This document shows positions 27,874-39,200 of a DNA stretch of 64,000 nucleotides, piece after piece. The DNA comes from Streptococcus vicugnae (lineage in GTDB: Bacteria > Bacillota > Bacilli > Lactobacillales > Streptococcaceae): contig NZ_JAEMHW010000001.1 in NCBI RefSeq assembly GCF_016461705.1, forward strand, positions 248,001-312,000. The letters run 5' to 3'. The translations under genes were made by a program, and so were the position numbers. The first letter of the stretch is position 1, and each line of letters starts with the position of its first letter. The notes under the pieces were generated by a model, which was given only the letters and a program-made list of their open reading frames with translations, searched no databases and was not told the DNA's origin.

Positions 27874-29992
27874 GTAAATCTACCAATGAAAGATTAATTT
27901 TTTCACGCTCTTTATCAATTTTTGAAACCCAAACTGTCACCACATCCCCAACTGAAACAACTTGGCTAGGGTGTTTAACAAAAGATTTACTCATTTGTGA
28001 AATGTGAATCAAGCCATCATCGTGAAGCCCAATATCAACAAAAGCTCCAAAGTCGACGACATTTCGGACAGTTCCTTCAAGTTTTTGACCAATTTCAAGG
28101 TCTGAAATATCAAGCACATCTTGACGAAGAACTGGCGCTTCAAAATCATCACGTAAGTCACGACCGGGTTTTAGAAGATCAGCAATAATATCTTTCAACG
28201 TTTCTTGTCCGATATTAATAGTTTCAGCCATTTCTTCAATAGAAACAGCTTGTAATTTTGCTTTAGCCGAATCATCCAAGTCAGTAATCCCTAATTCTTT
28301 CAACAAGCGTTCAACAGCTTTATACGACTCTGGGTGAACTCCTGTATTATCAAGAATATTTTCAGCTCCAGGAATACGCAAGAAACCTGCGGCTTGCTCA
28401 AAAGCCTTAGCTCCCAAGCGAGGAACTTTCTTAATTTCTTCACGTGAAGTGATACGGCCATTTTCATCACGGTATTTGACAATATTTTCTGAGATTGTCT
28501 TATTAAGTCCTGAAACGTGTGATAAAAGTGCTGGGCTTGCTGTATTGATGTTAACCCCAACTTGGTTAACCACGGTATCAACGACGAAATCAAGATTTTC
28601 TGCTAATTTTTTCTGGCTGACATCGTGTTGATATTGTCCAACCCCAATTGATTTTGGATCGATTTTAACCAATTCCGCAAGCGGGTCTTGCAAACGACGT
28701 GCAATTGAAATAGCTGAACGTTTTTCAACAGTCAAATCTGGGAACTCATGACGTGCCAACTCAGAAGCTGAATAAACAGAAGCTCCGCTTTCATTGACAA
28801 TAACATAAGAAACGTCTGAAAAGCCTTTTAGGACTTCTGCCACAAAAGCTTCGCTTTCACGACTTGCTGTCCCATTTCCAATAGCAATAATTTCAACGCC
28901 ATAGTTACGGATTAATTCAGCCAAATCTTTTTTAGATTGTTCAATTTTAGCTTGGCTAGCTGGTGGAACAGGATAAATCACTTGAGTTGTCATCAATTTT
29001 CCTGTCTGGTCAACAACTGCTAGCTTGGCACCTGTACGAAAGGCTGGGTCAAATCCCAAGACCATTTTACCTTTTAGAGGCGAAACCAAAAGAAGGTTAC
29101 GAAGATTTTCTGAGAAAAGTGCGATAGCGCCATCTTCAGCACTTTCTGTTAATTCACTATGAATACGACGTTCCATAGCTGGAACAATTTTTTTCTTAAT
29201 GGTTTTCGCGATGACATCTTCGATATAGGCATTTTTATTTTTGAAACGAGATTCCATAAAACGCACCATTTTATCGATGTTGTGTTCAAAACCAACTTTC
29301 AGAACTCCCAATTTTTCACCACGATTAAGAGCTAAAATGCGGTAGCCTTGAATTTTACAAACTTTCTCTGAGAAATCATAATAAATTTGGAAAGTTTTAT
29401 TATCATCAGCTGATTCGTCTTTAAGGCTTGAGACGATTGAGCTATATGACCAGATTTCATTGTAAACCCATGAACGAAGGCGATTATCTTCTGAGAATGA
29501 TTCAATGAGAATTTCACAAGCGCCGGCAATAGCTTTATCAGCTGTCTCAAATCCTTCTGTTATAAAGTCTTGGGCTTCTGTTTCTAAAGAAGCTTTGTTT
29601 TGCAAAATTAATCGCGCTAATGGGAATAGCCCTGCTTGTCTGGCAATAGTTGCTTTAGTACGACGTTTTTCTTTGTAAGGAAGGTAAAGTTCTTCAACGT
29701 CAGCTAATTTTTCAGCTGCCTCAATTGCTTTTTTTAGTTCAGCTGTCATTTTTCCTTGCTCTTCAATTTTTGCAAGAACTGTTGCTTTTCGATCAGCTAA
29801 AGCTGTCATACTTTTGTCCAAATCAATGATTGCTTTGATTTGAACTTCATCCAGATTACCAGTCATTTCTTTACGATAACGAGCAATAAAAGGAATGGTA
29901 TTTCCTTCGTTTGTTAACTCGAGAACTTTGGCAATTTGGTTCTCTTTAATACTTAAGTCTTGAGCAATTTTTTGTATAATTTCATTTTTCAT
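27860..29992 (-). CDS. tex: Tex-family RNA/nucleic-acid-binding protein
   Basis: 710 aa. It has the Tex N-terminal helical domain, a YqgF/RNase H-like core ([20 protein letters not shown]), and an HhH-type region ([19 protein letters not shown]). A C-terminal S1 domain ([31 protein letters not shown]) follows. Tex is a conserved transcription accessory factor that in other bacteria affects transcription through RNA polymerase. The Shine-Dalgarno is weak. It forms a two-gene operon with the SprT gene. Confidence 0.93.
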   Translation of the reverse strand: MKNEIIQKIAQDLSIKENQIAKVLELTNEGNTIPFIARYRKEMTGNLDEVQIKAIIDLDKSMTALADRKATVLAKIEEQGKMTAELKKAIEAAEKLADVEELYLPYKEKRRTKATIARQAGLFPLARLILQNKASLETEAQDFITEGFETADKAIAGACEILIESFSEDNRLRSWVYNEIWSYSSIVSSLKDESADDNKTFQIYYDFSEKVCKIQGYRILALNRGEKLGVLKVGFEHNIDKMVRFMESRFKNKNAYIEDVIAKTIKKKIVPAMERRIHSELTESAEDGAIALFSENLRNLLLVSPLKGKMVLGFDPAFRTGAKLAVVDQTGKLMTTQVIYPVPPASQAKIEQSKKDLAELIRNYGVEIIAIGNGTASRESEAFVAEVLKGFSDVSYVIVNESGASVYSASELARHEFPDLTVEKRSAISIARRLQDPLAELVKIDPKSIGVGQYQHDVSQKKLAENLDFVVDTVVNQVGVNINTASPALLSHVSGLNKTISENIVKYRDENGRITSREEIKKVPRLGAKAFEQAAGFLRIPGAENILDNTGVHPESYKAVERLLKELGITDLDDSAKAKLQAVSIEEMAETINIGQETLKDIIADLLKPGRDLRDDFEAPVLRQDVLDISDLEIGQKLEGTVRNVVDFGAFVDIGLHDDGLIHISQMSKSFVKHPSQVVSVGDVVTVWVSKIDKEREKINLSLVDLREFN

Positions 29993-30178
29993 AGCTTATC
30001 TATTATAACAAAAAAACGGTTAAATCTGTGTTTTTTACTGATTTATTGATGATATTTAACTTAAGTTTTACCGAATTTTATCAAATTCATTCTTATAAAT
30101 ATCCGCTTAGCTTTTGATGATTTTTTTAAATGATAGTATAATAACTGGTGACTATATTTAGAAAAGAGGTGCCCAATA

Positions 30179-30313
30179 ATGGCTATCACTCATAAACGTC
30201 AGGACGATTTAGAGTCAATGTTTGCAAGTTTTGCAAGTTTTCCAAAAGTCTCTAGCGACCCTGAAAAAGAAAAGGAAAGCAAGGATAAAGAAGCGAAGAA
30301 AGCGACTCATTAA
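30179..30313 (+). CDS. Small 44-residue streptococcal protein (SPJ_0845-like)
   Basis: ATG at 30179, seven nt after GAGGTG (30166-30171). The product begins MAITHKRQDDLESMFASF and ends in a very charged Lys/Glu tail (KEKESKDKEAKKATH). A tandem 9-bp repeat encodes FAS-FAS. It resembles the small streptococcal SPJ_0845-type family; that identification is from memory of the N-terminus. It is 5 bp upstream of the permease gene and so part of that operon. Function unknown. Confidence 0.7.
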   Translation: MAITHKRQDDLESMFASFASFPKVSSDPEKEKESKDKEAKKATH

Positions 30314-30318
30314 GTTTT

Positions 30319-31224
30319 ATGGACATTTTTAATCAATTACCGGCTAATGTCTTACAATGGTTTGCAATTTTTATTTCCATTATCATTGAGGCACTTCCTT
30401 TTGTTTTACTGGGAAACATTCTTTCTGGTTTCATTGAAGTCTACGTAACACCAGATTTAGTTCAACGTTTCCTTCCTAAAAATAAATTCCTACGAATTGT
30501 TTTTGGAACCTTTGTCGGCTTTGTTTTTCCATCTTGTGAATGTGGGATTGTCCCTATTATCACACGTTTCCTGGAAAAGAAAGTTCCAAGCTATACTGCA
30601 ATACCTTTCCTAGCGACTGCACCTATTATCAATCCTATTGTGCTATTTGCGACCTATTCTGCCTTTGGAAATAGCTGGCGCTTTCTTGGATTAAGGCTAC
30701 TTGGTGCCATCATCGTTGCCATGACACTTGGTATTATGCTTGGATTTGTCGTTGACGATAATATTTTAAAAGAAAATGCGGCACCTTGTCATATCCATAA
30801 TTACTCAGGCGAGCCGTGGCATAGAAAAATTTTTCTTGCTCTTGGACATGCTATTGATGAGTTATTCGACACTGGACGTTATTTAGTCTTTGGATCTCTG
30901 ATAGCATCCGCTATGCAAATCTATCTACCGACACATATCTTAACCAAAATCGGTGGCAACTCTTTAACAGCTATTCTCATTATGATGCTTCTAGCTTTCA
31001 TCCTATCACTTTGTAGTGAAGCAGATGCCTTTATCGGCGCTTCACTTCTTTCTACGTTTGGGACTGCACCGGTTCTTGCCTTTCTTTTGATTGGTCCAAT
31101 GGTTGATATCAAAAATCTCATGATGATGCTAAAATCATTTAAAGTTCGCTTTATTGTTGAGTTCATTAGTGTATCTGTCATCATGATTGTGATTTACTGT
31201 ATGCTTGTGGGGGTGATTGGATGA
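30319..31224 (+). CDS. UPF0718 family permease (DUF318, YcgR-like)
   Basis: 301 aa with about eight transmembrane helices. The family signature PSCECGIVPI (residues ~74-83) is present, followed by PFLATAPIINPIVLFATYSAFG and a second half repeating the pattern (LCSEADAFIGASLLSTFG). Members are putative metal or organo-arsenic exporters; here the substrate is unknown. Its last 4 nt (ATGA) overlap the partner gene. Confidence 0.82.
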   Translation: MDIFNQLPANVLQWFAIFISIIIEALPFVLLGNILSGFIEVYVTPDLVQRFLPKNKFLRIVFGTFVGFVFPSCECGIVPIITRFLEKKVPSYTAIPFLATAPIINPIVLFATYSAFGNSWRFLGLRLLGAIIVAMTLGIMLGFVVDDNILKENAAPCHIHNYSGEPWHRKIFLALGHAIDELFDTGRYLVFGSLIASAMQIYLPTHILTKIGGNSLTAILIMMLLAFILSLCSEADAFIGASLLSTFGTAPVLAFLLIGPMVDIKNLMMMLKSFKVRFIVEFISVSVIMIVIYCMLVGVIG

Positions 31225-32033
31225 TTCGATTTCTAATTCTAGCTGGTTATTTTGAACTGACCATGTATTTACAAATCTCAGGAAAATTGAACCAGTACAT
31301 CAATACCCATTATGCTTATCTTGCTTATATTTCTATGGTTCTGTCATTTATTTTGGCAATTGTCCAACTGATTGTCTGGGTAAAAGATATGAAAATGCAC
31401 AGCCATTTACATGGAAAATTTGCTAAGATTACCAGCCCAATGATTCTAGTTATTCCTGTTTTTATCGGACTTTTAGTACCTACAGTAAGTCTTGATTCAA
31501 CAACGGTTTCAGCTAAAGGATATCATTTCCCACTAGCCGCTGGTTCTGTCGGGACTGTCAGTGAGGACGGGACACGTGTTCAATATTTAAAACCCGATAC
31601 TAGCCTTTATTTCACCTCATCTGCTTACGACAAAGAGATGAGAAAAGAAATGGAGAAATATCAAGGTTCAGGTGATGTGACGATTACCACAGATAACTAC
31701 ATGGAAATCATGGAACTCATTTATCTCTTCCCAGATGAATTTGCTGGACGAAATATCACCTATACTGGATTTGTCTACAATGAACCAGGACATGAGGGTT
31801 ATCAATTTCTCTTCCGTTTCGGAATCATCCACTGCATCGCTGACTCTGGCGTTTATGGACTTTTAACAACAGGTAATACCTCAAATTATCCGAATAATGC
31901 TTGGATTACCGCGACAGGAACTATTAGCCTTGAGTACGATAAAACCTTGGAACAAACTTTACCTGTTTTACATATTTCAAAACTAAAAGAAACTGATACT
32001 CCTGATAATCCTTACGTTTACCGTGTCTTTTAG
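31221..32033 (+). CDS. TIGR03943/DUF1980 family partner of the permease (YcgQ-like)
   Basis: 270 aa. Two or three N-terminal transmembrane helices are followed by a His-rich cytoplasmic patch (KMHSHLHGK), another helix and an extracellular domain with a conserved end (AWITATGTISLEYDKTL). It is always found next to a UPF0718 permease. In Bacillus the pair YcgR/YcgQ has been tied to zinc control, so a metal role is possible here, but the evidence is by association only. The start overlaps the permease stop. Confidence 0.8.
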   Translation: MIRFLILAGYFELTMYLQISGKLNQYINTHYAYLAYISMVLSFILAIVQLIVWVKDMKMHSHLHGKFAKITSPMILVIPVFIGLLVPTVSLDSTTVSAKGYHFPLAAGSVGTVSEDGTRVQYLKPDTSLYFTSSAYDKEMRKEMEKYQGSGDVTITTDNYMEIMELIYLFPDEFAGRNITYTGFVYNEPGHEGYQFLFRFGIIHCIADSGVYGLLTTGNTSNYPNNAWITATGTISLEYDKTLEQTLPVLHISKLKETDTPDNPYVYRVF

Positions 32034-32040
32034 AGAATTG

Positions 32041-32071
32041 AAAACACCTTCCAATTTGGAAGGTGTTTTTT
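32041..32071. terminator. Bidirectional terminator of the permease operon
   Basis: AAAACACCTTCC pairs with GGAAGGTGTTTT, then T run. It also ends the small minus-strand gene at 32071. Confidence 0.85.
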
Positions 32072-32241
32072 TATGAATGCTTTTTATAAGCAAAAACTAA
32101 TCTAGCAATGTTAATCAAGGTAAAAGCTCCCCAAATTAACATGATAGTCCACTTACTTTCTGCTAAATAAATCAGAGTTAAAACCAATGTCGACGAAGTT
32201 AAAAGGATTGTCGATAAATGTGCTTTAACAAAATTAAGCAT
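32071..32241 (-). CDS. Small two-helix membrane protein downstream of ftsY
   Basis: 56 aa, reading MLNFVKAHLSTILLTSSTLV, then LIYLAESKWTIMLIWGAF and a basic end (AYKKHS). Two hydrophobic helices are predicted. It starts 4 nt after the ftsY stop with only a weak AAAG Shine-Dalgarno and ends at the terminator shared with the permease operon. The size and position suggest a real gene co-transcribed with ftsY; no family recognised. Confidence 0.5.
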   Translation of the reverse strand: MLNFVKAHLSTILLTSSTLVLTLIYLAESKWTIMLIWGAFTLINIARLVFAYKKHS

Positions 32242-32245
32242 GTCT

Positions 32246-33547
32246 TTAAATAATCCCTTCTAGGAGACCACGGATAAAGTCTTCAGAATCAAATTCACCA
32301 ATATCATCGATTTTTTCACCAAAACCAATGAATTTAACTGGGATATCAAGTTCTTGACGGATAGCTAGAACGACACCACCTTTAGCAGTTCCATCAATTT
32401 TAGTTAAGATAAGACCTGTCAATGGTGTAATTTTAGAGAATTCTTTAGCCTGGCTAAGTGCATTTTGACCTGTTGAAGCATCTAAAGCAAGAAGTGTTTC
32501 ATGCGGAGCATCTGGTACCACGCGCTTAATGATACGACCAATCTTTTCTAGTTCTGCCATCAAATTATCTTTGTTTTGCAAACGACCAGCAGTATCAATC
32601 AGCAAAACATCAACATTTTCAGCAACGGCTTTTTCCATTCCATCAAAAACAACAGAAGCTGGATCAGCTTTTTCAGGACCAGTCACGACTGGAACACCCA
32701 CACGGCGTCCCCATTCGGCAAGCTGAGCCACCGCACCTGCACGGAAGGTATCAGCAGCAACAAGCATGACTTTTTTACCTTCATTTTTGTATTTGTAAGC
32801 AAGTTTACCGATTGAGGTTGTCTTACCAACACCATTAACACCGACAAAGAGCATCACTGTCAAATCATCTTGAAAATTGATTTTTTCATTAAAAACGCCA
32901 TCTTTTTCATAAATTTCAACCAATTTTTCAATGATGACACGTTTTAAATCATCCGCTTTCTTAGCATTTTCTAATTTGGCTTCATAACGAAGGTCTTCTG
33001 TTAATTGTGTCGCTACGTTAACACCGACATCAGAAAGGATAAGCATTTCTTCAAGCTCTTCAAAGAAATCTTCATCCACACGACGGAAATTAGCCAAGAA
33101 AGCATTCAAACGAGCACTAAAACCAGTACGAGTTTTCTTAAGGCTGCGATTGTATTTTTCTTCCTCTGTTTCAACCGCTTGTGAAGTAGCTTCTTCTTTT
33201 GGTTCATCTTGACGAGTATCGACAGCTTCAAACTCAACTGTTTCACCACGATCAATTGCTTCTTTTACAGCTTCCTTTTTAGCATAGTAATCAGCCATAA
33301 CGCTAGAAAAATCTGCGCTTGATTCCTCTTTGACTTCTTCAGGTTGACTAGCAGCATCTGCAGAAACTTGTTCAGAGTCTTCCACAGTTTCTACTGTATC
33401 TGTAACTTGTGTTTCAGCCTCAGTTTCTTCTGCTACTTCGTTTTTCTCATCAGCTACAGTTTCTTCAAGGTTTTGAGCTGTTTCTTGCTCTTCAACAAGC
33501 TCTTTTGTATCCTTTTTCTTTCCAAATAAACGATCAAATAATCCCAT
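32246..33547 (-). CDS. ftsY: Signal recognition particle receptor FtsY
   Basis: SRP receptor GTPase that docks ribosome-SRP complexes at the membrane. 433 aa. Residues ~15-130 are the long acidic A-region rich in Glu. The helical N domain follows (SFARLNAF region ~140-200). The G domain has G1 GVNGVGKT (236-243), DTFRAGAVAQL, DTAGRLQ, and TKIDGTAKGG. Upstream are two HAD genes in the same direction, part of the conserved smc-HAD-HAD-ftsY cluster. Confidence 0.96.
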   Translation of the reverse strand: MGLFDRLFGKKKDTKELVEEQETAQNLEETVADEKNEVAEETEAETQVTDTVETVEDSEQVSADAASQPEEVKEESSADFSSVMADYYAKKEAVKEAIDRGETVEFEAVDTRQDEPKEEATSQAVETEEEKYNRSLKKTRTGFSARLNAFLANFRRVDEDFFEELEEMLILSDVGVNVATQLTEDLRYEAKLENAKKADDLKRVIIEKLVEIYEKDGVFNEKINFQDDLTVMLFVGVNGVGKTTSIGKLAYKYKNEGKKVMLVAADTFRAGAVAQLAEWGRRVGVPVVTGPEKADPASVVFDGMEKAVAENVDVLLIDTAGRLQNKDNLMAELEKIGRIIKRVVPDAPHETLLALDASTGQNALSQAKEFSKITPLTGLILTKIDGTAKGGVVLAIRQELDIPVKFIGFGEKIDDIGEFDSEDFIRGLLEGII

Positions 33548-33587
33548 ATTATATTACCAAGAAAACAAGTCAGTTTTCTTTTCCTTT

Positions 33588-34409
33588 CTACTTCGCATCT
33601 AAAATGTATTTTTTAACAGCTTCTGCTACGCCAGACTCATCATTGGTACGACTTGTCACAACATCTGCTGTTTCTTTTGCGATTGCAACACCATTTGCCA
33701 TAGCAACACCTAACCCAGCCCATTTTAACATGGAAAGGTCGTTTTCTTCATCACCCATAGCCATAACATTTTCTGATGTTAATCCTAGGTGCCCTACTAA
33801 TTGATTTAAACCAGCAGCTTTATGAACACCTTTAGGCATCATTTCTACTATAATATCACGTGATTTAAAAATTTCAAAATGTTGATGTAGTTCTTTTGGC
33901 AATTTTAAGAGTTGTTGATCCAAAAAGTCTGGATTTGTCACACTGACCACTTTGTTGTAAATCACATTTTCTGGAATTTCAGCAAAGCTATTGACATTAA
34001 CAAAATCAAGTGTCGGATTAGCTTGCGGATAATGAGATTCATTACCACGACAAGCTAAACTATAAACAATGCCATCACTAAGCACATCAAATGGGAGAGC
34101 AAGTGGCTCCAAATGACTGTATAACAAATGAAGATGATCGCGAGTCAACTCACTTTTAGCTAGGATTTCTCCATTTGTCTTCTGTACCAAACCACCATTA
34201 AAAGTGATGAGGTAATCATCATCAGAAATCAAATCCAACTCTTCAAGGAGCCCACTAATTGCTTTTAGGGGACGACCGGTCGTGATAACCACTTTAACAC
34301 CCTTATCACGCGCAGCTCTGAGGGCTAATTTATTTTCTCGTGTTACAACTTTTTGACTATTAAAAAGTGTGCCATCTAGGTCCAAGGCTAATAACTTGAT
34401 ATCTGCCAT
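33588..34409 (-). CDS. Cof-type HAD-IIB phosphatase
   Basis: 273 aa. Motif I LALDLDGTLFNSQKVV (nucleophile D10, acid D12), motif II VITTGRP, motif III Lys in GVHKAAGLNQL, motif IV MAMGDEENDLSMLKWAG. The C2-type cap lies between motifs II and III, as in YidA/Cof sugar-phosphate phosphatases. Its ATG overlaps the stop of the preceding paralogue (TAATG), so the two are coupled. Substrate unknown. Confidence 0.88.
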   Translation of the reverse strand: MADIKLLALDLDGTLFNSQKVVTRENKLALRAARDKGVKVVITTGRPLKAISGLLEELDLISDDDYLITFNGGLVQKTNGEILAKSELTRDHLHLLYSHLEPLALPFDVLSDGIVYSLACRGNESHYPQANPTLDFVNVNSFAEIPENVIYNKVVSVTNPDFLDQQLLKLPKELHQHFEIFKSRDIIVEMMPKGVHKAAGLNQLVGHLGLTSENVMAMGDEENDLSMLKWAGLGVAMANGVAIAKETADVVTSRTNDESGVAEAVKKYILDAK

Positions 34410-35206
34410 TAATCAACTAATCCTTCCATGTAAGTCATAACAGATTCTTCATCACAGTGTCCGATGATTTCACTTGAAATTTCTTTAATTTCTTTACGAG
34501 CATTTTGGGTTGCTACTGCAGTTCCCGCAAATTCAAGCATTTCAAAGTCATTGAGATTATCACCAAAAGCTACAATTTCTGATGCTTTCATGCCATAAGC
34601 AGCACAAAGTGCTTGAAGCCCTGTCTTTTTATTAACATCGCGAAGAACAATGTCAACTGATTTGAAACCAGTAGTCACGGCTTGTGCATAATCAATGCGT
34701 TCATTAAACCAAGCTTCTCCTTTACGGACAGTGTCTTCAGAGAAATTAGCCGTAACCTTCAAAATATTATCTATCACATTTGCCAAATCATCAACACGTT
34801 GGACATTTTCATAGTAATGACTAATAAACTCAAGGTATTCATCACTAGCATCTGGGTGCAAATAAGCGCCGTTTTCACCTGACAATAGAAAATCGTGTCC
34901 AAGCATATAAGGACTTTCAATCAAAGTATCAACAATTTCCAAAAATTGTGGTTTGGTTAAGCCAGATTCAAAAACAATGTCTTTTCCAACTTTAACCAAA
35001 GTACCATTTTCAGCAATAAAAGCCATTTTATCAGCATGATGCTGAAACATTTTTTCCAAAGCCAATAGAGAACGCCCACTAGCTGCTACAAAAAGCATAT
35101 TATTTTCTTCAAATTTTTCGAGGACATTATGGAGACGATGACCATCAAAGTAACCTTTACTAGTTAAAAAGGTTCCATCCATATCTGTCGCAACAAGTTT
35201 TATCAT
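34409..35206 (-). CDS. Cof-type HAD-IIB phosphatase (second paralogue)
   Basis: 265 aa. Motif I LVATDMDGTFLTSKGYF, motif II FVAASGRSLLAL, motif III Lys in DVNKKTGLQAL, motif IV VAFGDNLNDFEMLEFAG. Another in-frame ATG exists at 35221, but GGGAGA lies between them, 6 nt before the ATG at 35206, which is therefore chosen. It is the first gene of the HAD-HAD-ftsY run. Confidence 0.87.
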   Translation of the reverse strand: MIKLVATDMDGTFLTSKGYFDGHRLHNVLEKFEENNMLFVAASGRSLLALEKMFQHHADKMAFIAENGTLVKVGKDIVFESGLTKPQFLEIVDTLIESPYMLGHDFLLSGENGAYLHPDASDEYLEFISHYYENVQRVDDLANVIDNILKVTANFSEDTVRKGEAWFNERIDYAQAVTTGFKSVDIVLRDVNKKTGLQALCAAYGMKASEIVAFGDNLNDFEMLEFAGTAVATQNARKEIKEISSEIIGHCDEESVMTYMEGLVD

Positions 35207-35395
35207 TTCTATCTCCCTCATGAATTACATAATTCTATTCTAGCAAAAAACGCCAACTTTTTCCTGCTAATAATCCATTCTTTTCGACTTATCACTAGCA
35301 AAAATATTTTTTAAATTTTTTTTGAAAAAAAGCCAGTTTTTTAAAAATTTTTTCGAATATATTATTAAGAAGAATAATAAAAGGGGTAAACTATA

Positions 35396-36205
35396 ATGAA
35401 AAAAAACAACCACTATTTTTGGATTTCAGGCTTATTAGTCTTAACAGCTTGCGGAATTGCTTTAGCTGTTAACAATCACTCTCACCACAAGCAAGCTAAA
35501 GCACAAACTAATCACCATCTCACCCATAAAACAAGTTCTAATAAAAAAGCATCTAAATCTGCTAAGAAAAAACAGGTCGATAAACGACTTGATTTATTCC
35601 AATTGCCAAATGAAAAAAAGATTACTGATGATTTAGTCAAGGACGGCAAAAATATCGTTAATTCACGCCAAGTTAGCAAACAAGCTAGCCAATTTGATTT
35701 TGCAGCGTTAGCTCAAGGTGACTTTTCAAGTCTTGCAGGAACATGGCAAGATGCCAATGGTTATACGTTTGAATTTTCTCCACAAGGATTGGTTTCAAAA
35801 GATGGAAGATTAACCTTATCAGCTTTGACTTATGATGATAAAGGAGAAGCTATTTCGCAAGTTACTTCGTTAACTGGCGGATTTATCTTGTACTACTACG
35901 CTGCTGGCAATCAAATTCCTAATTGGCATTTCAATATTACAGATACCGATCCATCAGATTATGGTCGCGATCGTCTCTTTGCTGCACAGCTTAGCCGCTT
36001 CGACTATGAATCAACACAACAATTCGTAAATAGCGTCTTTTACAAAATTTCTGATAACTATAGCAAAGTCACACAAGATGACAAAAAAGAAGCTGAACAA
36101 GAAGAAGACACTGAAAATACGCCAGAACAAGAGACAGAAACAAGAGCTGAACAAGCAAGTGAGAGTCAAGAAAATGCTCAAAATGACGTAACAAGTGAAG
36201 AATAA
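35396..36205 (+). CDS. Lipoprotein with DUF6287-like domain
   Basis: 269 aa. The signal reads MKKNNHYFWISGLLVLTAC, with a lipobox LTAC at 16-19, so the Lgt encoded in this window may process it. Then comes a His/Lys-rich linker and a domain at ~105-215 starting SLAGTWQDANGYTFEFSPQG, resembling the streptococcal DUF6287 domain. The C-terminus is a Glu-rich low-complexity tail (TENTPEQETETRAEQASESQ). The hydrophobic stretch continues after the Cys, so an uncleaved anchor is the alternative. AAGGGG Shine-Dalgarno. Confidence 0.7.
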   Translation: MKKNNHYFWISGLLVLTACGIALAVNNHSHHKQAKAQTNHHLTHKTSSNKKASKSAKKKQVDKRLDLFQLPNEKKITDDLVKDGKNIVNSRQVSKQASQFDFAALAQGDFSSLAGTWQDANGYTFEFSPQGLVSKDGRLTLSALTYDDKGEAISQVTSLTGGFILYYYAAGNQIPNWHFNITDTDPSDYGRDRLFAAQLSRFDYESTQQFVNSVFYKISDNYSKVTQDDKKEAEQEEDTENTPEQETETRAEQASESQENAQNDVTSEE

Positions 36206-36210
36206 ACACA

Positions 36211-36236
36211 AAAAGCCCAACAAATGTTGGGCTTTT
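36211..36236. terminator. Bidirectional terminator between the lipoprotein gene and smc
   Basis: AAAAGCCCAACA pairs perfectly with TGTTGGGCTTTT around a 2-nt centre (effective loop larger). Confidence 0.85.
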
Positions 36237-36245
36237 ATCTATAAA

Positions 36246-39200
36246 TTATTCTACAAGATTTTCTGCATCTTTTAATTTAACGGATACGATACGTGAAATT
36301 CCTGATTCTTGCATAGTTACCCCATAAATACTGTCAGCGGCAGCCATTGTTCCCTTACGGTGAGTAACAACGATGAACTGACTTGATTTATCAAAGCGAT
36401 TGAGATAATCCCCGAAACGTTTCACATTTGCTTCATCAAGCGCAGCTTCCACCTCATCCAGAATAACAAATGGGATAGTTTTGACGCGGATAATGGCAAA
36501 TAGCAGAGCTAAAGCCGAAAGAGCTTTTTCCCCACCAGACATCAAGTTCAATGATTGAATTTTCTTACCTGGAGGCTGAACCGAAATTTCAACTCCTGCT
36601 GTTAACAAATCACCTTCTGTTAATGATAAATCAGCAGATCCACCACCAAACATTTGAGTAAAGGTTTGCTTAAATGAATCACGAATAGCATTGAAAGTCA
36701 CTTGGAAGCGAGACTTCACTTCGTCATCCATGTCATTAATGGTATCAAGCAAAAGATTTTTCGAATGAACCAAATCCTCTTTTTGACTGTTTAAGAAAGT
36801 CAAACGATTATTAACTTCATCATACTGGGCAATAGCATCTAAGTTAATTGGACCTAACGCCTTAATACGACGACGTAAGTCTTGAAGACGTTCTCGAGCA
36901 GCTGCCATATCTTCAACAACTTGGCTAGCTTCTCTTGCCTCATCAAGAGTCAAATGATAGTCTTCAGTCAAATCATGGTTATAACCACGTAAACGTTCAG
37001 AAACTTGAGCCACTTGTGCTTCAACCTGTACCTGTTTACGAATCAAGTCTTCATTTTTTTGATTTTCTTTAGTGACTTGCTCTTCAAGCTCTTCAAGATT
37101 AGCTTCACAATCTTCCAACTCAAATCGAAGGCTCACTAGACGTTCTTCTTCGCTAGCTTTTCGTTCCACTGCTTCATCATGTTGTTTTTTCAAAAGCGGC
37201 AAGTTTTCAACTTCTTGATCACTAGCATGAAAGGCGAGTAAATCTTCGCATTTTGCTATCTCAGCTTTATTTTCAACTAAGCTAATGTCAAGTCGTGTCT
37301 TATTAGCTGATTCAAACTTACGTTCACTTAACAATTCACGTTCTTGCAATTTTGCTTGTGATAATTGTTGACGAAGATTTTCAACTTTTTGTGTAATAGT
37401 ATTTTTATTTTCTTTGATTTGTTCAATCTCGCTTGTCAACTCTTGTTTACGTTCAGCCACTTTTGTCAATTCTGCTTCAAAGTGAGCTTTTTGAGATTCC
37501 AAATCAGTTGAACCGCTGTCCGTTTCACTTTCTTGAAGTTGTTGACAAAGTTGATTAACATCATTCAAGCGTTCAGCAAGTTGTTGGTATTCCAACTCAG
37601 CTTTTTGTTCAGCAAAACGAGCTTCTTCTCCCTGAGCTTTTAAGCTTGCCAATTCTTCTTTGTTAGCTAGAAGAGCCTCGTGAAGGCCTTGAACATGTTT
37701 TTCTTGCTCGACTTGTTTTACTTGAAGGTCTTTTAATTCAGCAACAAGGTTATCTAGTTCTGGTTTGATAAATGTGGTGTTATTTTGACGATTAGCACCA
37801 CCAGAGAATGATCCACCTGGTCGAATTTCAGTACCATCCAAAGCTACTAAGCGGACTTGGTAATGCAGTGCTCGCGCAGCTTTATTGGCGTTATCAACCG
37901 TATCAAAAACTGCCGTTACACCAAGAAGATTTTGAAAAATACTTTCTAAACGGTTATCAAATGAAACCAAGTCACTAGCCATACCAAGGAAACCTTGACT
38001 TGAAGACAAAATGCCATGATTTTGTTGTGACAAATGGCGTGGTTTGATGGTCGTCAGTGGTAAGAAAGTTGCACGTCCTTGACGATTCTTCTTCAAGAAA
38101 GCAATTGAACGTTTAGCTGCTGATTCATCTTCAACAATCACATGTTGACTTGAACCACCTAGCGCAATTTCAAGAGCTGTTTGATACTTACGATCAAAAC
38201 TTAAATGTTCACTAACCGCACCAATAATACCGCCAAGCTGACCTGAAGCTTGTAAGACTGATTTGACACCAGCATAAAAATTACTATGATTTCTAAGAAT
38301 AGATTCAAGACTTGACTGACGAGCTTGCTTAGATTTAATGATATCTAACTGATCAAACATCTTAGATTGTTCTGCTTGATAATCTTTTTCAAGCTGACTT
38401 GTTTTAGCAAATAGCTTCTGATAGGCATCAAGCAATTCTTTGACTTGTTCACGTGACGCTTCAAAGTTTTCAAGAGCTTCTTTAGCACTTGCTTTTAGCT
38501 CAGCCAAATTAGCTTGTGTTTGAGCCAATTCTTCAGATTTTGATTCTGACAATTGTTTTTGATTGTCAATATCAGCAATCGTCATAGTCAATTGGTTAGA
38601 AAGGTCAGCTTCTTTTTGCATCAAGCTAACAAATTCTTCACGCAATTTTTCAATGACTTGATCAGGATCAGTTGAGAAGCGATCTAATTCAGCTTGTAAT
38701 TTTTGGATAGTTGCTGTTGTTTGCGTCAACTGCTCATCTAATTGAGCTAACTGATTTTCTTTTTGAGCTAGTTCTTCTCGTAAGCTTTCCTGACTAGCTT
38801 TTAAGTCAGCTAATTGAGTACTTGCTGCTTGTTTTTTCTCTTCTTTTTGGCTTGATTCTAACGCAATCAAATCCATTTGGCGTTCAAGGTCAGAAATTAC
38901 TTTAGTTATATCAACCAAACCTGCTTGTTTATCTGCCATTTCTTCAGATAATTGATGGCGTTTTTCTTTTAAAGATTGATTTTGCTTTTCAAATCGCTGG
39001 CGCTGTTCATAGTAAGCTGACAAGTCTGATTGAATACCAGCTAAATCTTCTCTCAAGCTAGTTAAGCGCAGTTTATCAGCTTGGATATCTTCCACTAAGA
39101 TATTCAAATGAAGCTGTTTACGTTCTTCTTCCAAGCTCATAAATTCCTTAGCAACTTGTGCCTGACGTTCTAAAGGCTTCACTTGAGCTTCTAATTCGTA

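Noticed and set aside
33409..33804. 131-aa plus-strand ORF across ftsY and the HAD gene
   Set aside because: It spans the antisense of two well-supported genes and their junction.
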